33,545 nt of DNA from Tannerella forsythia (GCF_003860135.1 NZ_RQYN01000032.1:1-33545); one strand, 5' to 3'; counted from the stretch's first letter, positions 23,375-32,610 are shown. The notes: generated from the sequence alone by a model not told the origin. A program made the numbers and translations.

Positions 23375-23569
23375 TCAATGCCGAAGCGAGCCGGCTTTCC
23401 GATAATCTTTGCAGCGATGTTTTTTATCTTTCATCACCTCTTTCAGCTGGCAGCCGGTGCATTTGTCGCAAGGCGACGCATTGCCCCCGGATAAGATTTT
23501 GTACAAGTTCCATCCGGCTATTCCGAAGGCCACGATGCCGATGAAGATGACTGCGATTTCTTGCCACAT
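23375..23569 (-). CDS. FeoB-associated Cys-rich membrane peptide
   Basis: This 64-residue peptide has one transmembrane segment at 4-24 (IAVIFIGIVAFGIAGWNLYKI), then a short Cys cluster SPCDKCTGCQL (three Cys spaced C-x2-C-x2-C) and a basic tail with a fourth Cys. This is the pattern of the FeoB-associated Cys-rich membrane protein family, thought to help ferrous iron uptake. No feoA or feoB is in the window; the gene lies 6 nt after the MATE transporter gene instead. The gene is real by pattern and spacing, although it is very short. Confidence 0.8.
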   Translation of the reverse strand: MWQEIAVIFIGIVAFGIAGWNLYKILSGGNASPCDKCTGCQLKEVMKDKKHRCKDYRKAGSLRH

Positions 23570-23575
23570 GATACG

Positions 23576-24943
23576 TTAAACGATGAGATACCGACCAGAT
23601 TGTTCGAGGCGTCTGAACATCTTCCGGCGTCGGAAGTGAAACAACAGGGCTGCGATGCTCAGCCCGAAAATAAACCCGCCCCACACGCCCACCGCTCCGA
23701 GGCCGAATACGAAGCCGAGCAGGTAGCTGCACGGGAGATTGATGCAGAGATAGGCGATAAAGGCGTAAACCATCACGATTCTGACGTCGGTAAGGCCTCG
23801 CAGAACTCCGGCGCCGACAGTTTGCAGCCCGTCCGATACCTGAAAGATACCGGCCATGATAAGCAGCTGTCCGCCGATGTCGATCACCGCCGGATCGGAC
23901 GAAAAGGCGCCCGCTATCTCGTGACGGAAGACGATCAGCAAGGTCCCGGCGATGGCGTTGTAGACAAGGCAGAGGTGCATCGAAGCGTTTCCCGCCATAC
24001 GTGCCGCGCGCAGGTCACGCACGCCGATCTGGTGGCTTACGCGCACCGTCGTGGCCGAACCGATGCCGAGCACGATCATATACGTCAGGTGTGACATGTT
24101 CTGCGCGATCTGATGCCCCGCCTGAGGCGTAGCCCCGAGCCATCCGACCATGATGGCCGAGAGAGCGAAAGCGAGCACTTCGAGCAGCATGTGCGCCGCG
24201 ATGGGAGCGCCTACTTTGACGAGCTCCCATAGCCGTTTCCGGCTGAACAACCTCCACCGGAAAGCCCGAAAATAATCCCACCACACGTTACGCATCCGCA
24301 TGGCGACGACGAACAGGATGGGCATAATCAGCCGCGAGATCAGGGTAGAGACCCCGGCGCCCAATACGCCAAGCTCCGGAAAACCCCATTTCCCGAAGAT
24401 CAGGGCATAGTTAAGGATGATGTTGATAACGTTCGAAACGATGGTAATCACCATCGCCACCCACGTATTTCCCATACCTTCCATAAACTGTTTGATCGCG
24501 AAGAAATAAAGAAACGGAACGAGGCTGAGCGTAAGGCTGTGGAAATAGGGAATGGCGCACTCAACTACGGCTTTGTCCTGACCCATGTAAGGCATCAGAT
24601 ACGTCGTTCCGTACAGCAGACCGCATGTAAAGAGCGCCGACAGCGTAGCCAGCGTCAGCGAGTTTTGGAAAAGCTCCGTCGTTCGTGCGCGATGGTGCTG
24701 CACGTAGGCCATCCCCACCAGCGGAGTCAGTCCCATCAGTATGCCGATGGAAAAGATAAATCCGATGATGAACACGGACGAGGCGAATGAGATGGAAGCC
24801 AGTGGCACCGTCCCGAGCTGCCCGACCATCAACGTGTCGACCAGTTGCACGATCGCCCCGCCGAGTTGGGTGAACACAATCGGCAACGCCACGTTGAGGT
24901 TACGTTTATAGAAAGGTAAGTATGTATTTAGTCGGTACGCCAT
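23576..24943 (-). CDS. MATE family multidrug efflux transporter
   Basis: This 455-residue inner-membrane protein has twelve predicted helices. It follows the MATE pattern, with IVFTQLGGAIVQLVDTLMVGQLG in helix 1, MGLTPLVGMAYVQHH near residue 70 and the twofold-repeated region around LRGLTDVRIVM. It exports cationic drugs or metabolites in exchange for Na+ or H+. Length and composition are normal. It is preceded by a -7 box, and the Cys-rich peptide gene follows on the same strand. Confidence 0.93.
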   Translation of the reverse strand: MAYRLNTYLPFYKRNLNVALPIVFTQLGGAIVQLVDTLMVGQLGTVPLASISFASSVFIIGFIFSIGILMGLTPLVGMAYVQHHRARTTELFQNSLTLATLSALFTCGLLYGTTYLMPYMGQDKAVVECAIPYFHSLTLSLVPFLYFFAIKQFMEGMGNTWVAMVITIVSNVINIILNYALIFGKWGFPELGVLGAGVSTLISRLIMPILFVVAMRMRNVWWDYFRAFRWRLFSRKRLWELVKVGAPIAAHMLLEVLAFALSAIMVGWLGATPQAGHQIAQNMSHLTYMIVLGIGSATTVRVSHQIGVRDLRAARMAGNASMHLCLVYNAIAGTLLIVFRHEIAGAFSSDPAVIDIGGQLLIMAGIFQVSDGLQTVGAGVLRGLTDVRIVMVYAFIAYLCINLPCSYLLGFVFGLGAVGVWGGFIFGLSIAALLFHFRRRKMFRRLEQSGRYLIV

Positions 24944-24973
24944 CCGGATGCCGGGTTTGCTTTTTTAAAGGTA

Positions 24974-24981
24974 CAAATTTA
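24974..24981 (-). promoter_or_regulatory. TAnnTTTG -7 box of the MATE gene
   Basis: TAAATTTG on the minus strand, 30 nt before the MATE ATG at 24943. Confidence 0.55.
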
Positions 24982-25015
24982 GCTAAAATCCTCGAGTTTT
25001 TACACCGGGCAGATA

Positions 25016-25041
25016 AAAACAGAAGGCCGACGCTCTGTTTT
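25016..25041 (+). other. stem-loop upstream of the IS110 remnant
   Basis: A perfect 8-bp stem (25016-25023 with 25034-25041) with a 10-nt loop lies within the 130 nt between the MATE promoter and the IS110 ATG. IS110 elements carry a structured bridge RNA in this flank, so it may be a relic of one. Confidence 0.35.
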
Positions 25042-25112
25042 CTGTCCCCTCCTCTGCGTGTTCTTAGCCACAATTTTACTATCTTGGAGGAAAAAAAATT
25101 AAAAAAATAATT

Positions 25113-25361
25113 ATGAACAGCACTCGAACAGTTGCCGGCCTTGATGTGCACAAAGATAGTATTTATCTCTGTATTATGGGGGATGACCAGGGCATTATTT
25201 GGGAAAATACTTATGGAGTGCTTACTCCCGACTTGCGTGAGATGCATCATGACATGAGAGCACATGGTGTCACCGAAGCAGCCATGGAGAGCACAGCCGT
25301 CTATTGTCGTACATTCGTTCGTCCATTATTCATGGTAAACGCCGAACAGTGTATCGCGTAA
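25113..25361 (+). pseudogene. IS110-family recombinase, N-terminal fragment
   Basis: The 82-codon frame begins MNSTRTVAGLDVHKDSIYLC. Asp11 (GLDVHKD) and Glu59 (AAMEST) are the first two acidic residues of the RuvC-like DEDD site. Homology ends at TAVYC, about 25304, and the last 18 codons are unrelated. Full-length proteins have about 330-400 residues, so the second half, including the transposase_20 domain with its Ser, is lost. A GGAGG lies at 25086-25090, far from the ATG. The element is dead. Confidence 0.85.
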
Positions 25362-25438
25362 CTTGGGTTAAAACAGAGATTCATTTTCTTGCTCCGTATT
25401 TTTCAAAAACGAGAGCCTCTTTTCAGCTAAAAAACATC

Positions 25439-25446
25439 TATCTTTG
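25439..25446 (+). promoter_or_regulatory. TAnnTTTG -7 box of thrA-apgM
   Basis: TATCTTTG matches the consensus and lies 41 nt before the thrA ATG at 25488. The -33 element is weak. Confidence 0.55.
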
Positions 25447-25487
25447 CGGTTTGATTCAAGTTTAAGCAAAACAGATTACATACATCA

Positions 25488-27926
25488 ATGAAAGTATTGA
25501 AATTCGGCGGTACGTCGGTAGGCTCCACGGAAAGTATCCGCAGTGTCAAAAAGATTGTTGAGGCTATTGAAGAGCCTGTTATTGTTGTTGTTTCCGCATT
25601 GGGAGGGATCACCGACAAACTGCTGAAAACGTCTGACCTTGCGTCGAAAGGGGAACCGGCCTATCAGCAGGAATTTGCCGAAATCGTCGCACGTCACCGC
25701 GCCATCATCGAAGGCGTTGTGCCGAAAGCAGAACAGGAAAAGGTAGAGAAGCAGGTAATGGAGACGCTCGACGAGCTGGAGAATATTTTTCGTGGCGTCT
25801 TTCTCATCAAAGATCTATCGCCCAAAACGTCCGACACGATTGTCAGTTATGGCGAACGGCTTTCGTCGTCGATTATCGCGCACGTCATCAAGGGAGCTAA
25901 ACTCTACGATTCACGCCGATTTATCAAGACCGTCAAGCAATTCAACAAACATATCGTCGACTTTGAAGAAACGAACAAACTGATCAAAGCCACTTTCGAG
26001 TCGCTTCCACAGGTGGCGCTCGTGCCGGGATTTATCTCGTCGAGCCGCGAAAACGACGAGGTGACGAACCTCGGCCGTGGCGGATCCGACTATACGGCAG
26101 CCATTTTGGCAGCGGTGCTGAACGCTTCGATTCTGGAAATATGGACAGACGTTGACGGATTCATGACGGCCGACCCACGTGTCATCGACTCGGCGTATGT
26201 CATCGATCACCTCTCGTTCACCGAGGCCATGGAGCTCTGTCACTTCGGCGCCAAAGTCATCTACCCGCCAACGATCTACCCGGTACTCCGCAAAAATATC
26301 CCGATTCGTATACGCAACACTTTCAATCCCGACGCGCCGGGCACGTATATTTCGAAGGAAGCCCATACAGGCCGGCAAAAAGGCATGATCAAAGGCATCT
26401 CATCGATCAACGACACCTGTCTGATCACCGTACAGGGACTGGGTATGGTCGGTGTCATCGGGGTTAACAGACGTATATTCAAGGCGCTGGCACAAAACGG
26501 GATCAGCGTGTTTATGGTCTCGCAAGCCAGTTCCGAAAACAACACGACATTTGCCGTGAAAAATGAGGATGCCGATTTGGCCGTCCGCGTACTCGACGAA
26601 GAGTTTGCCTTGGAGCGATCGCAGGGCGAAATGAATCCGACGATCGCCGAGAAAGGACTCGCCACAGTGGCCATCGTGGGTGAAAACATGAGGCATACCC
26701 CCGGCGTTGCCGGCAAACTGTTCGGTACGCTCGGAAGTGCGGGAATCAGTGTCATAGCCTGCGCACAGGGAGCTTCCGAAACAAACATCTCGTTCGTCAT
26801 CAAACTTGAGTCGTTACGTAAAGCGTTGAACTCGATTCATGACTCGTTCTTCCTCTCCGAATATAAGGTACTTAACCTCTTCCTCGTCGGTATCGGTACG
26901 GTAGGTAGCCGTCTGTTGGAACAGATCCAACAGCAGCAACCTAAGCTAATGAAACAGAATAGACTAAAAATCAATGTGGTAGGAATTGCCAATTCCAAAC
27001 GCATGTTGCTGAATCGCGATGGGTTGGATCTGAAGACCTGCATCAAAGAACTGAAGACAAAAGGCACACCTTCATCGCCCGAAGCCTTGTATGATGAGAT
27101 CATCCGGATGAATATTTTCAACTCCGTCTTCGTTGACTGTACTTCGAGCGAAAAGATTACCGCAATTTACGAAAAACTGCTGGATAACAATGTCTCGGTT
27201 GTAGCGGCCAACAAGATCGCTGCCTCGTCTCAACAGCAAAATTATCAACTGTTGAAAGAAACTGCCCGAAAGCGTAGCGTGAAATACCTTTTCGAAACGA
27301 ACGTAGGTGCCGGTTTGCCCATTATCAACACGATGAACAACCTGATCAACAGCGGTGACCATATCCTCCGGTTAGAGGCCGTCGTTTCAGGCACGCTGAA
27401 CTTCATTTTCAACACTGTCAGCGAAAAGGTATCGCTGAGTCAGGCTATCCGCATGGCTGTCGACGCCGGGTATGCCGAACCTGACCCGCGTATCGACGTG
27501 AGTGGCAAAGATGTGATCCGTAAATTAGTGATTCTGGCACGCGAAGCGGGTTATCAAATCGAGCAGAAGGACGTAAAGATAAAACCCTTTATTCCTGAAC
27601 AATATTTCGACAGTACGCTGGACAATTTCTGGAAACAGATTCCGGAGCTTGATGCTTCCTTCGAAGAGAAACGTAAAAAAATCGCTGCCGCAAACAAACG
27701 GCTACGCTTCGTCGCCAGCATGAAAGAAGGTTCGTGCGAAGTCGGACTGAACGAAGTAGACAGTCATCATCCGTTCTACGAATTGGAAGGCAGCAACAAT
27801 ATCATCATGATTTCGACCGAACGCTATCATGACTATCCGATGATCATCAAGGGATACGGAGCCGGAGCGGCCGTAACGGCAGCCGGTGTGTTTGCCGACA
27901 TCATCTCCATCGCAAACGTCCGCTGA
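25488..27926 (+). CDS. thrA: bifunctional aspartate kinase / homoserine dehydrogenase
   Basis: This 812-residue protein catalyses the first and third steps from aspartate to threonine and methionine. The kinase half (1 to about 455) starts KFGGTSVG (5-12), with FISSSRENDEVTNLGRGGSDYTA near 180-205, followed by two ACT domains (about 310-450, including VQGLGMVGVIGV) for feedback control by an amino acid. The homoserine dehydrogenase half has the dinucleotide motif GIGTVGSRL near 465 and FETNVGAGLPII, then the FIFNTVSEK and PDPRIDVSGKDV motifs. The length is the family's usual one. It precedes apgM by 6 nt. Confidence 0.97.
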   Translation: MKVLKFGGTSVGSTESIRSVKKIVEAIEEPVIVVVSALGGITDKLLKTSDLASKGEPAYQQEFAEIVARHRAIIEGVVPKAEQEKVEKQVMETLDELENIFRGVFLIKDLSPKTSDTIVSYGERLSSSIIAHVIKGAKLYDSRRFIKTVKQFNKHIVDFEETNKLIKATFESLPQVALVPGFISSSRENDEVTNLGRGGSDYTAAILAAVLNASILEIWTDVDGFMTADPRVIDSAYVIDHLSFTEAMELCHFGAKVIYPPTIYPVLRKNIPIRIRNTFNPDAPGTYISKEAHTGRQKGMIKGISSINDTCLITVQGLGMVGVIGVNRRIFKALAQNGISVFMVSQASSENNTTFAVKNEDADLAVRVLDEEFALERSQGEMNPTIAEKGLATVAIVGENMRHTPGVAGKLFGTLGSAGISVIACAQGASETNISFVIKLESLRKALNSIHDSFFLSEYKVLNLFLVGIGTVGSRLLEQIQQQQPKLMKQNRLKINVVGIANSKRMLLNRDGLDLKTCIKELKTKGTPSSPEALYDEIIRMNIFNSVFVDCTSSEKITAIYEKLLDNNVSVVAANKIAASSQQQNYQLLKETARKRSVKYLFETNVGAGLPIINTMNNLINSGDHILRLEAVVSGTLNFIFNTVSEKVSLSQAIRMAVDAGYAEPDPRIDVSGKDVIRKLVILAREAGYQIEQKDVKIKPFIPEQYFDSTLDNFWKQIPELDASFEEKRKKIAAANKRLRFVASMKEGSCEVGLNEVDSHHPFYELEGSNNIIMISTERYHDYPMIIKGYGAGAAVTAAGVFADIISIANVR

Positions 27927-27932
27927 GGCAAA

Positions 27933-29141
27933 ATGAAGTATCTCGTTGTCCTCGCAGACGGTATGGCGGATGAGCCGATCGCCGAGTTGGGACATCGCAC
28001 ACCGCTGCAATATGCCCGAACGCCTTATATGGACCGGCTTGCAGCATTGGGAGTAACCGGACGCCTGCGCACTGTCCCCAAAGGCTTTGTGCCGGGCAGC
28101 GAGGTAGCTAACCTCTCCGTATTGGGTTATGATCTGCATACCGTTTACGAAGGACGCGGCGTGCTCGAAGCGGCCGGTATGGGAATACGATTACAACCGG
28201 ACGAACTGGCCATTCGGTGTAACCTGCTCTGTGTAAAGGGAGAATTGTTGAAGAGTCATTCGGCCGGAGACCTCACGGACGAAGAAGCCGAACAGCTCAT
28301 CGTTTTTCTCAACAACGAGTTGGGCGATGAGAACATCCGGTTTTATCGCGGTTTGTCGTACCGGCATCTGCTGATCATCAAAAAGGGTGACAAACGGATC
28401 GACTGTACGCCTCCCCATAACATCCTTTCGCATCCGTTTCGCCCGGCTATGGTCAGGGCTCAAACACCCGAAGCCGGCCCAACAGCGGCCCTTCTCAACG
28501 AACTGATTCGAAAATCGCAAGACATACTGCCAGCCCATCCGGTCAACCGCCGACGGATCGATGAAGGGAAAGAACCGGCCAACAGCATCTGGCCATGGTC
28601 GCCCGGATATCGTCCGGCCATGCAGACTTTAAAACAATTGTACGGTATCAACCAAAGTGCCGTCATCTCGGCCGTCGACGTGATCCGTGGCATCGGCGTA
28701 TATGCCGGCATGGACGTGATAAGCGTCGAAGGAGCTACCGGCAGGCACGACACGAACTACGAAGGCAAAGCACAAGCCGCTATGCGAGCGTTGCAAACAC
28801 ACGACTTCGTATATCTGCATATCGAGGCAAGCGACGAGGCCGGGCACGCAGGCGATGTAGCACTGAAAATCCGCACCATCGAAGACTTGGATTCTCGGAT
28901 TATCAAACCTCTATCCGAAAGACTGAATCAATGGGAAGTCCCGGTCACGATCGCGGTACTGCCCGACCATCCTACGCCATGCGCTCTGCGTACGCACACC
29001 GACACGCCCATACCTTTTCTGATCTATCGTCCCGGAATAACACCCGATGGGGTGACTCGCTACGATGAATTTTCCGTACGGCACGGACAATACCCGTTGC
29101 TCAATGACAACGAGTTCATGAAAGAGTTACTAAAAAAGTAG
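27933..29141 (+). CDS. ApgM-like phosphatase-superfamily protein, probable homoserine kinase
   Basis: This 402-residue protein of the 2,3-bisphosphoglycerate-independent phosphoglycerate mutase (ApgM) type is in the alkaline phosphatase superfamily. The first metal site starts at LADGMADEP (7-15); the catalytic Ser is in GSEVANLSVLGY near 55-66. IEASDEAGHAGD, LPDHPTPCALRTHTDTPIP and the closing HGQ supply further Asp/His metal ligands. In Bacteroidetes a member of this family follows thrA and has been proposed to supply homoserine kinase, the missing step 4. The 6-nt spacing to thrA supports that. The expected thrC is not next: a nitroreductase gene faces it from the other strand. Confidence 0.85.
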   Translation: MKYLVVLADGMADEPIAELGHRTPLQYARTPYMDRLAALGVTGRLRTVPKGFVPGSEVANLSVLGYDLHTVYEGRGVLEAAGMGIRLQPDELAIRCNLLCVKGELLKSHSAGDLTDEEAEQLIVFLNNELGDENIRFYRGLSYRHLLIIKKGDKRIDCTPPHNILSHPFRPAMVRAQTPEAGPTAALLNELIRKSQDILPAHPVNRRRIDEGKEPANSIWPWSPGYRPAMQTLKQLYGINQSAVISAVDVIRGIGVYAGMDVISVEGATGRHDTNYEGKAQAAMRALQTHDFVYLHIEASDEAGHAGDVALKIRTIEDLDSRIIKPLSERLNQWEVPVTIAVLPDHPTPCALRTHTDTPIPFLIYRPGITPDGVTRYDEFSVRHGQYPLLNDNEFMKELLKK

Positions 29142-29153
29142 AAACGGGAAGAG

Positions 29154-29666
29154 TTAGACTTCCGTCATCACCTCGCTCAGTTCCTTCTTGACGGAACGTT
29201 TCACATCCGTGTGATCGGGATAACCGACGGGAAGAATGGCAACCGGCCGTTGATTTGACGGCAAAGCAAGAAGTTCGCTGCATTTCACCACATCGAAATT
29301 GCATACCCAGCAAGTACCCAAACCAAGATCGGCAGCAGCCAGACAAAGATGCTCGATCGCAATGGCCGCATCAATATCGGCATGATTCTTACCGTCGGCT
29401 TGTCGTACCCAAGCGTTCGCATCGTCGGCACAAATTACGATATAAAGAGGCGCTTGAGCAAACCAGTCCCTCGCATAACATTGCCGCAGCCGGTGCTTCT
29501 TCTCTTCGCTCTTCACTACGAAAAAGTGCCATGGCTGCCGGTTCACGGCCGAAGGCGCGAGCCGCGCGCATTCGAGCAGATAATGTAATTTCTCGTCTTC
29601 CACTGTCTGCGATGTATAACTCCTGACGGAGCGTCTCTTTTTTGCAAGTTCCAAAAAGTTCATCAT
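29154..29666 (-). CDS. nitroreductase family protein
   Basis: This 170-residue FMN-dependent nitroreductase-fold oxidoreductase has RRSVRSYTSQ (11-20) for FMN phosphate, ARLAPSAVNRQPWHFFVV (34-51), AIAIEHLCLAAADLGLGTCWV (101-121) and the closing VAILPVGYPD. The short length is typical of the smaller group. The ATG lies 3 nt after the stop of the transporter gene, so the two form an operon. It converges on apgM with a 12-nt gap. The substrate is unknown; NAD(P)H oxidation with flavin is expected. Confidence 0.93.
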   Translation of the reverse strand: MMNFLELAKKRRSVRSYTSQTVEDEKLHYLLECARLAPSAVNRQPWHFFVVKSEEKKHRLRQCYARDWFAQAPLYIVICADDANAWVRQADGKNHADIDAAIAIEHLCLAAADLGLGTCWVCNFDVVKCSELLALPSNQRPVAILPVGYPDHTDVKRSVKKELSEVMTEV

Positions 29667-29669
29667 ACG

Positions 29670-30578
29670 TTATCGGTTGTTTTCTTTATCTTTCTTTCCT
29701 TTTTTCCACAGCTGATAGCTATTAATCATATTCTGCCACAAGATATATCCCGAAGGCGCGATCGCCGTCAGCGGATGTAGATACGTCTGCGCCATCCAGA
29801 TAGCGAGGATCGTATTCTTTTGCCCGAGCCCCTGCCCCGACGACACCGGATCGCCATAATAACGACCGATGCGACGACCGAGTATAAATTGCAACACACA
29901 TAAAACGAGCGACACACCCAGCAAACCGTATTCTGTTTGATGGTCGACATTATCCTGATTCAGCATAAACTGAACGGTGATGCCCGTCACTACGGTCAGG
30001 GCAACAGTCCACAGATAGAAAGCCATACGCGGCATACTCAGCAAAAAACGGTGTACCCGAGGCGTCCATCTCCGAAGCGCCAACGCCACAAACAAGGGGA
30101 GGATGAGCAGCGGAAAAACTTTCTGGCAGATAAACCAGACCGACTGCATAAACGTCATCTCATCGCCATGCACACCGGTCAAGGTGAAATAGACGGGGGC
30201 GGCCATAGCCACAGCCATATTGCAGAACAGCAGATAGGCCGTCAGGAAGCCGACATTGCCACCCAACATCCCCGTAATCACGGCTGCCGCTGTCGCCGTA
30301 GGAACCAGCATGCAGAGCATCGCGCCCTGCGCCACGACAGCGTCGAACGGACGTAGCAGCCAATAAACGGCTGCGCTCCCGACCAGCTGAATCACTAACA
30401 GCCGGAGGTGTGCCGGATGAAAGCGAATATCCTTCAGCGAGATTTTACAGAACGTGAGCAGCAGCATCGTAAAAATCAAGTAGGGTGTCAAAAAAGAAAG
30501 GCGGCTGACCCATGGATGGGCCAGCGCGCCTGTAATCATGGCGATCGGAAGGATCCAATCTTTTATGAATTTCCGCAC
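29670..30578 (-). CDS. BASS-type (SBF) membrane transporter
   Basis: This 302-residue protein has about nine or ten helices with the bile acid:Na+ symporter fold. PTATAAAVITGMLGGNVGFLTAYLL (about 98-122) resembles the signature before the unwound helix, and GLGQKNTILAIWMAQTYLHP is the second crossing motif. Many members transport organic acids rather than bile salts. It lies 43 nt after the NagB/LmbE gene and 3 nt before the nitroreductase gene on the same strand, so co-transcription is likely. The transported substrate cannot be told from sequence. Confidence 0.8.
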   Translation of the reverse strand: MRKFIKDWILPIAMITGALAHPWVSRLSFLTPYLIFTMLLLTFCKISLKDIRFHPAHLRLLVIQLVGSAAVYWLLRPFDAVVAQGAMLCMLVPTATAAAVITGMLGGNVGFLTAYLLFCNMAVAMAAPVYFTLTGVHGDEMTFMQSVWFICQKVFPLLILPLFVALALRRWTPRVHRFLLSMPRMAFYLWTVALTVVTGITVQFMLNQDNVDHQTEYGLLGVSLVLCVLQFILGRRIGRYYGDPVSSGQGLGQKNTILAIWMAQTYLHPLTAIAPSGYILWQNMINSYQLWKKGKKDKENNR

Positions 30579-30621
30579 TTCGGTTACCGTTTATAGTTCG
30601 TCTCCGATTCGGAAACTTACG

Positions 30622-32610
30622 TTACCGGATCGGGATATACTGCACGAACGCCTCGATAGCCTCGTACGAAGCCAAACCGAGTTGCTTGTACATCTCGGCC
30701 GTCGCACGGTTGCGGTCTTCGGCACGTTGCCAGAAGAGACGTTCGTCATCGCCAAGGAACGGAGCGCTTTCAGCCTGCGACTGATGCTTGAGGATGGCGT
30801 TCCGTTTGTAACGCAACTCTTCCGGGCTGATCGGCACGGCCATTTCGATATGGTCCATCTCCCATTCTGCCCATGCACCCCGATACATCCATATACGGCA
30901 ATCCTTCATCCACTTCTGGTCTTTCACCTCATCGATCGCGGCCAACGCGGCGTCGAGACACACTTTATGCGTTCCGTGCGGATCGGCCAGGTCGCCGGCG
31001 ACAAAAATCTGATTCGGCTTCACATCGAGCAAGAGTTTCTTAATGATCTCCACATCTTTCTCGCTGATAGGGTTCTTCTTCACCAGACCTGTTTCGTAGA
31101 ACGGCAGATCGAGGAAATGTACATTCTCATCCTTCACACCGGAATAACGACATCCGTGACGCGCTTCTTCACGACGGATCGTACCCTTCATAAACAACAC
31201 ATCGGGACGTTCGGGTTTACCGTCTTCTTTCTTATCGTAGCGCAGATATTGTATGATCTCTTCCGCTTTTTTCCGGATCGTCTTATCTTTCGGAGAATAC
31301 TTATCACATACATCGCACAGGTATTCGCAATACCGGATCACTTCCTCGTCGCCTACGGCAATGTTACCCGACGTCTGATAAGCCACATGCACATCATGAT
31401 GCTGGTCGCACAGGCGACGCAACGTTCCGCCCATCGAGATCACATCGTCATCGGGATGCGGGCTGAAGAGGATCACTCTCTTCGGATACGGCTCGGCACG
31501 CTCCGGACGGTTCGAGTCGTCGGCATTCGGTTTTCCACCCGGCCATCCGGTGATGGTATGCTGAATATCGTTGAATATTTTGATGTTCACATTGTAGGCC
31601 GATCCGTAGAGCGCCAGCAGCTCGCCAAGCCCGTGTTCACTGTAATCCTTGTTGGTCAGCTTGAGGATCGGTTTATTCGTCAACTGACAGAGCCAAACGA
31701 TCGCACGACGAATCAGTTTGTTGTCCCATTCGCAAGTCGTCACGAGCCACGGATGGCTGATACGTGTCAGGTCGTAAGCCGACGAAAGGTCGATGACCGC
31801 TTTAGCATTCGCATGATGCTGGAGGTAGGTAGCGGGCAAAGCATCCGTCACCGGATTTTCGATCGTTTTGCGGATAATATTGGCTTTATTTTCACCCCAC
31901 GAGATCAGCACGACTTTCTTCGCATCCATAATCGTACCGAGACCCATCGTAATCACGCCCGCGGGCACGTTTTCGATCGAGCTGAACAACTGCGCCGATT
32001 CCTTGCGCGAAGTGTCGTCCATCAGTACCAAATGCGTACGTGAGGCAACCGACGTGCCGGCGCTGTTGAGACCGATCGTGCCTCCCTGACCGATACCGAG
32101 CAGCATATAATCAATGCCTCCGCATTCGTTGATCTTCTGTTCGTAGCTTTGGCAGAACTCATAAATATCATTTTTGTTCATGAAGCCGTCCGGGCTGTAG
32201 ATGTTCTTTTTCGGAATATCCACATGATTCAGGAACACTTCCTGCAACTGATGCAAATTGCTGTTCGCCGCGTTCGTCAGCGGATAAAATTCGTAAAGCA
32301 GAAAAACGATCACATTCTTAAAGCTCAGTTTTTCTTTTTTATGCATCTGAATGAGGTGTTGAAAAAGCGTATGCGGCGAACGTCCGCCCGGTATAGCCAT
32401 GACGAACTTCTTCTTAGCCTTTTGCTTTTCCCTGATCTCGTCGGCGATCTCTTTGGCCAACGCTGCCGAACCTTCATCCATCGTCGCGTAGATGTGTGTC
32501 CGTATCTTCTCGAAACGTGTCAGCGAAGTGTACTCGTAAGCATTTTCCGGATTGTAGTATCTTTCCGGTATACGCGTCAACGTAATTTGTGAACTTAAAT
32601 TATTTCTCAT
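30622..32610 (-). CDS. NagB-like / LmbE (PIG-L) deacetylase fusion
   Basis: This 662-residue protein has two halves. The N-terminal NagB half (about 40-300) keeps the fold motifs IPGGRSPHTLF (73-83), YEFYPLTNAANSNLHQL (106-122) and GIGQGGTIGLNSAGTS (172-187). The catalytic residues of glucosamine-6-phosphate deaminase are gone: the acid of the LDE motif is Tyr106, and the Asp-x-His loop reads G-G-T with Ser for Glu. The C-terminal PIG-L half (about 375-662) looks intact, with HPDDD at 385-389, RHGC and ADPHGTHK for metal. It should deacylate an N-acetyl sugar conjugate. The pair may use the NagB half for binding only. The length matches known Bacteroides fusions annotated as NagB. Confidence 0.88.
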   Translation of the reverse strand: MRNNLSSQITLTRIPERYYNPENAYEYTSLTRFEKIRTHIYATMDEGSAALAKEIADEIREKQKAKKKFVMAIPGGRSPHTLFQHLIQMHKKEKLSFKNVIVFLLYEFYPLTNAANSNLHQLQEVFLNHVDIPKKNIYSPDGFMNKNDIYEFCQSYEQKINECGGIDYMLLGIGQGGTIGLNSAGTSVASRTHLVLMDDTSRKESAQLFSSIENVPAGVITMGLGTIMDAKKVVLISWGENKANIIRKTIENPVTDALPATYLQHHANAKAVIDLSSAYDLTRISHPWLVTTCEWDNKLIRRAIVWLCQLTNKPILKLTNKDYSEHGLGELLALYGSAYNVNIKIFNDIQHTITGWPGGKPNADDSNRPERAEPYPKRVILFSPHPDDDVISMGGTLRRLCDQHHDVHVAYQTSGNIAVGDEEVIRYCEYLCDVCDKYSPKDKTIRKKAEEIIQYLRYDKKEDGKPERPDVLFMKGTIRREEARHGCRYSGVKDENVHFLDLPFYETGLVKKNPISEKDVEIIKKLLLDVKPNQIFVAGDLADPHGTHKVCLDAALAAIDEVKDQKWMKDCRIWMYRGAWAEWEMDHIEMAVPISPEELRYKRNAILKHQSQAESAPFLGDDERLFWQRAEDRNRATAEMYKQLGLASYEAIEAFVQYIPIR

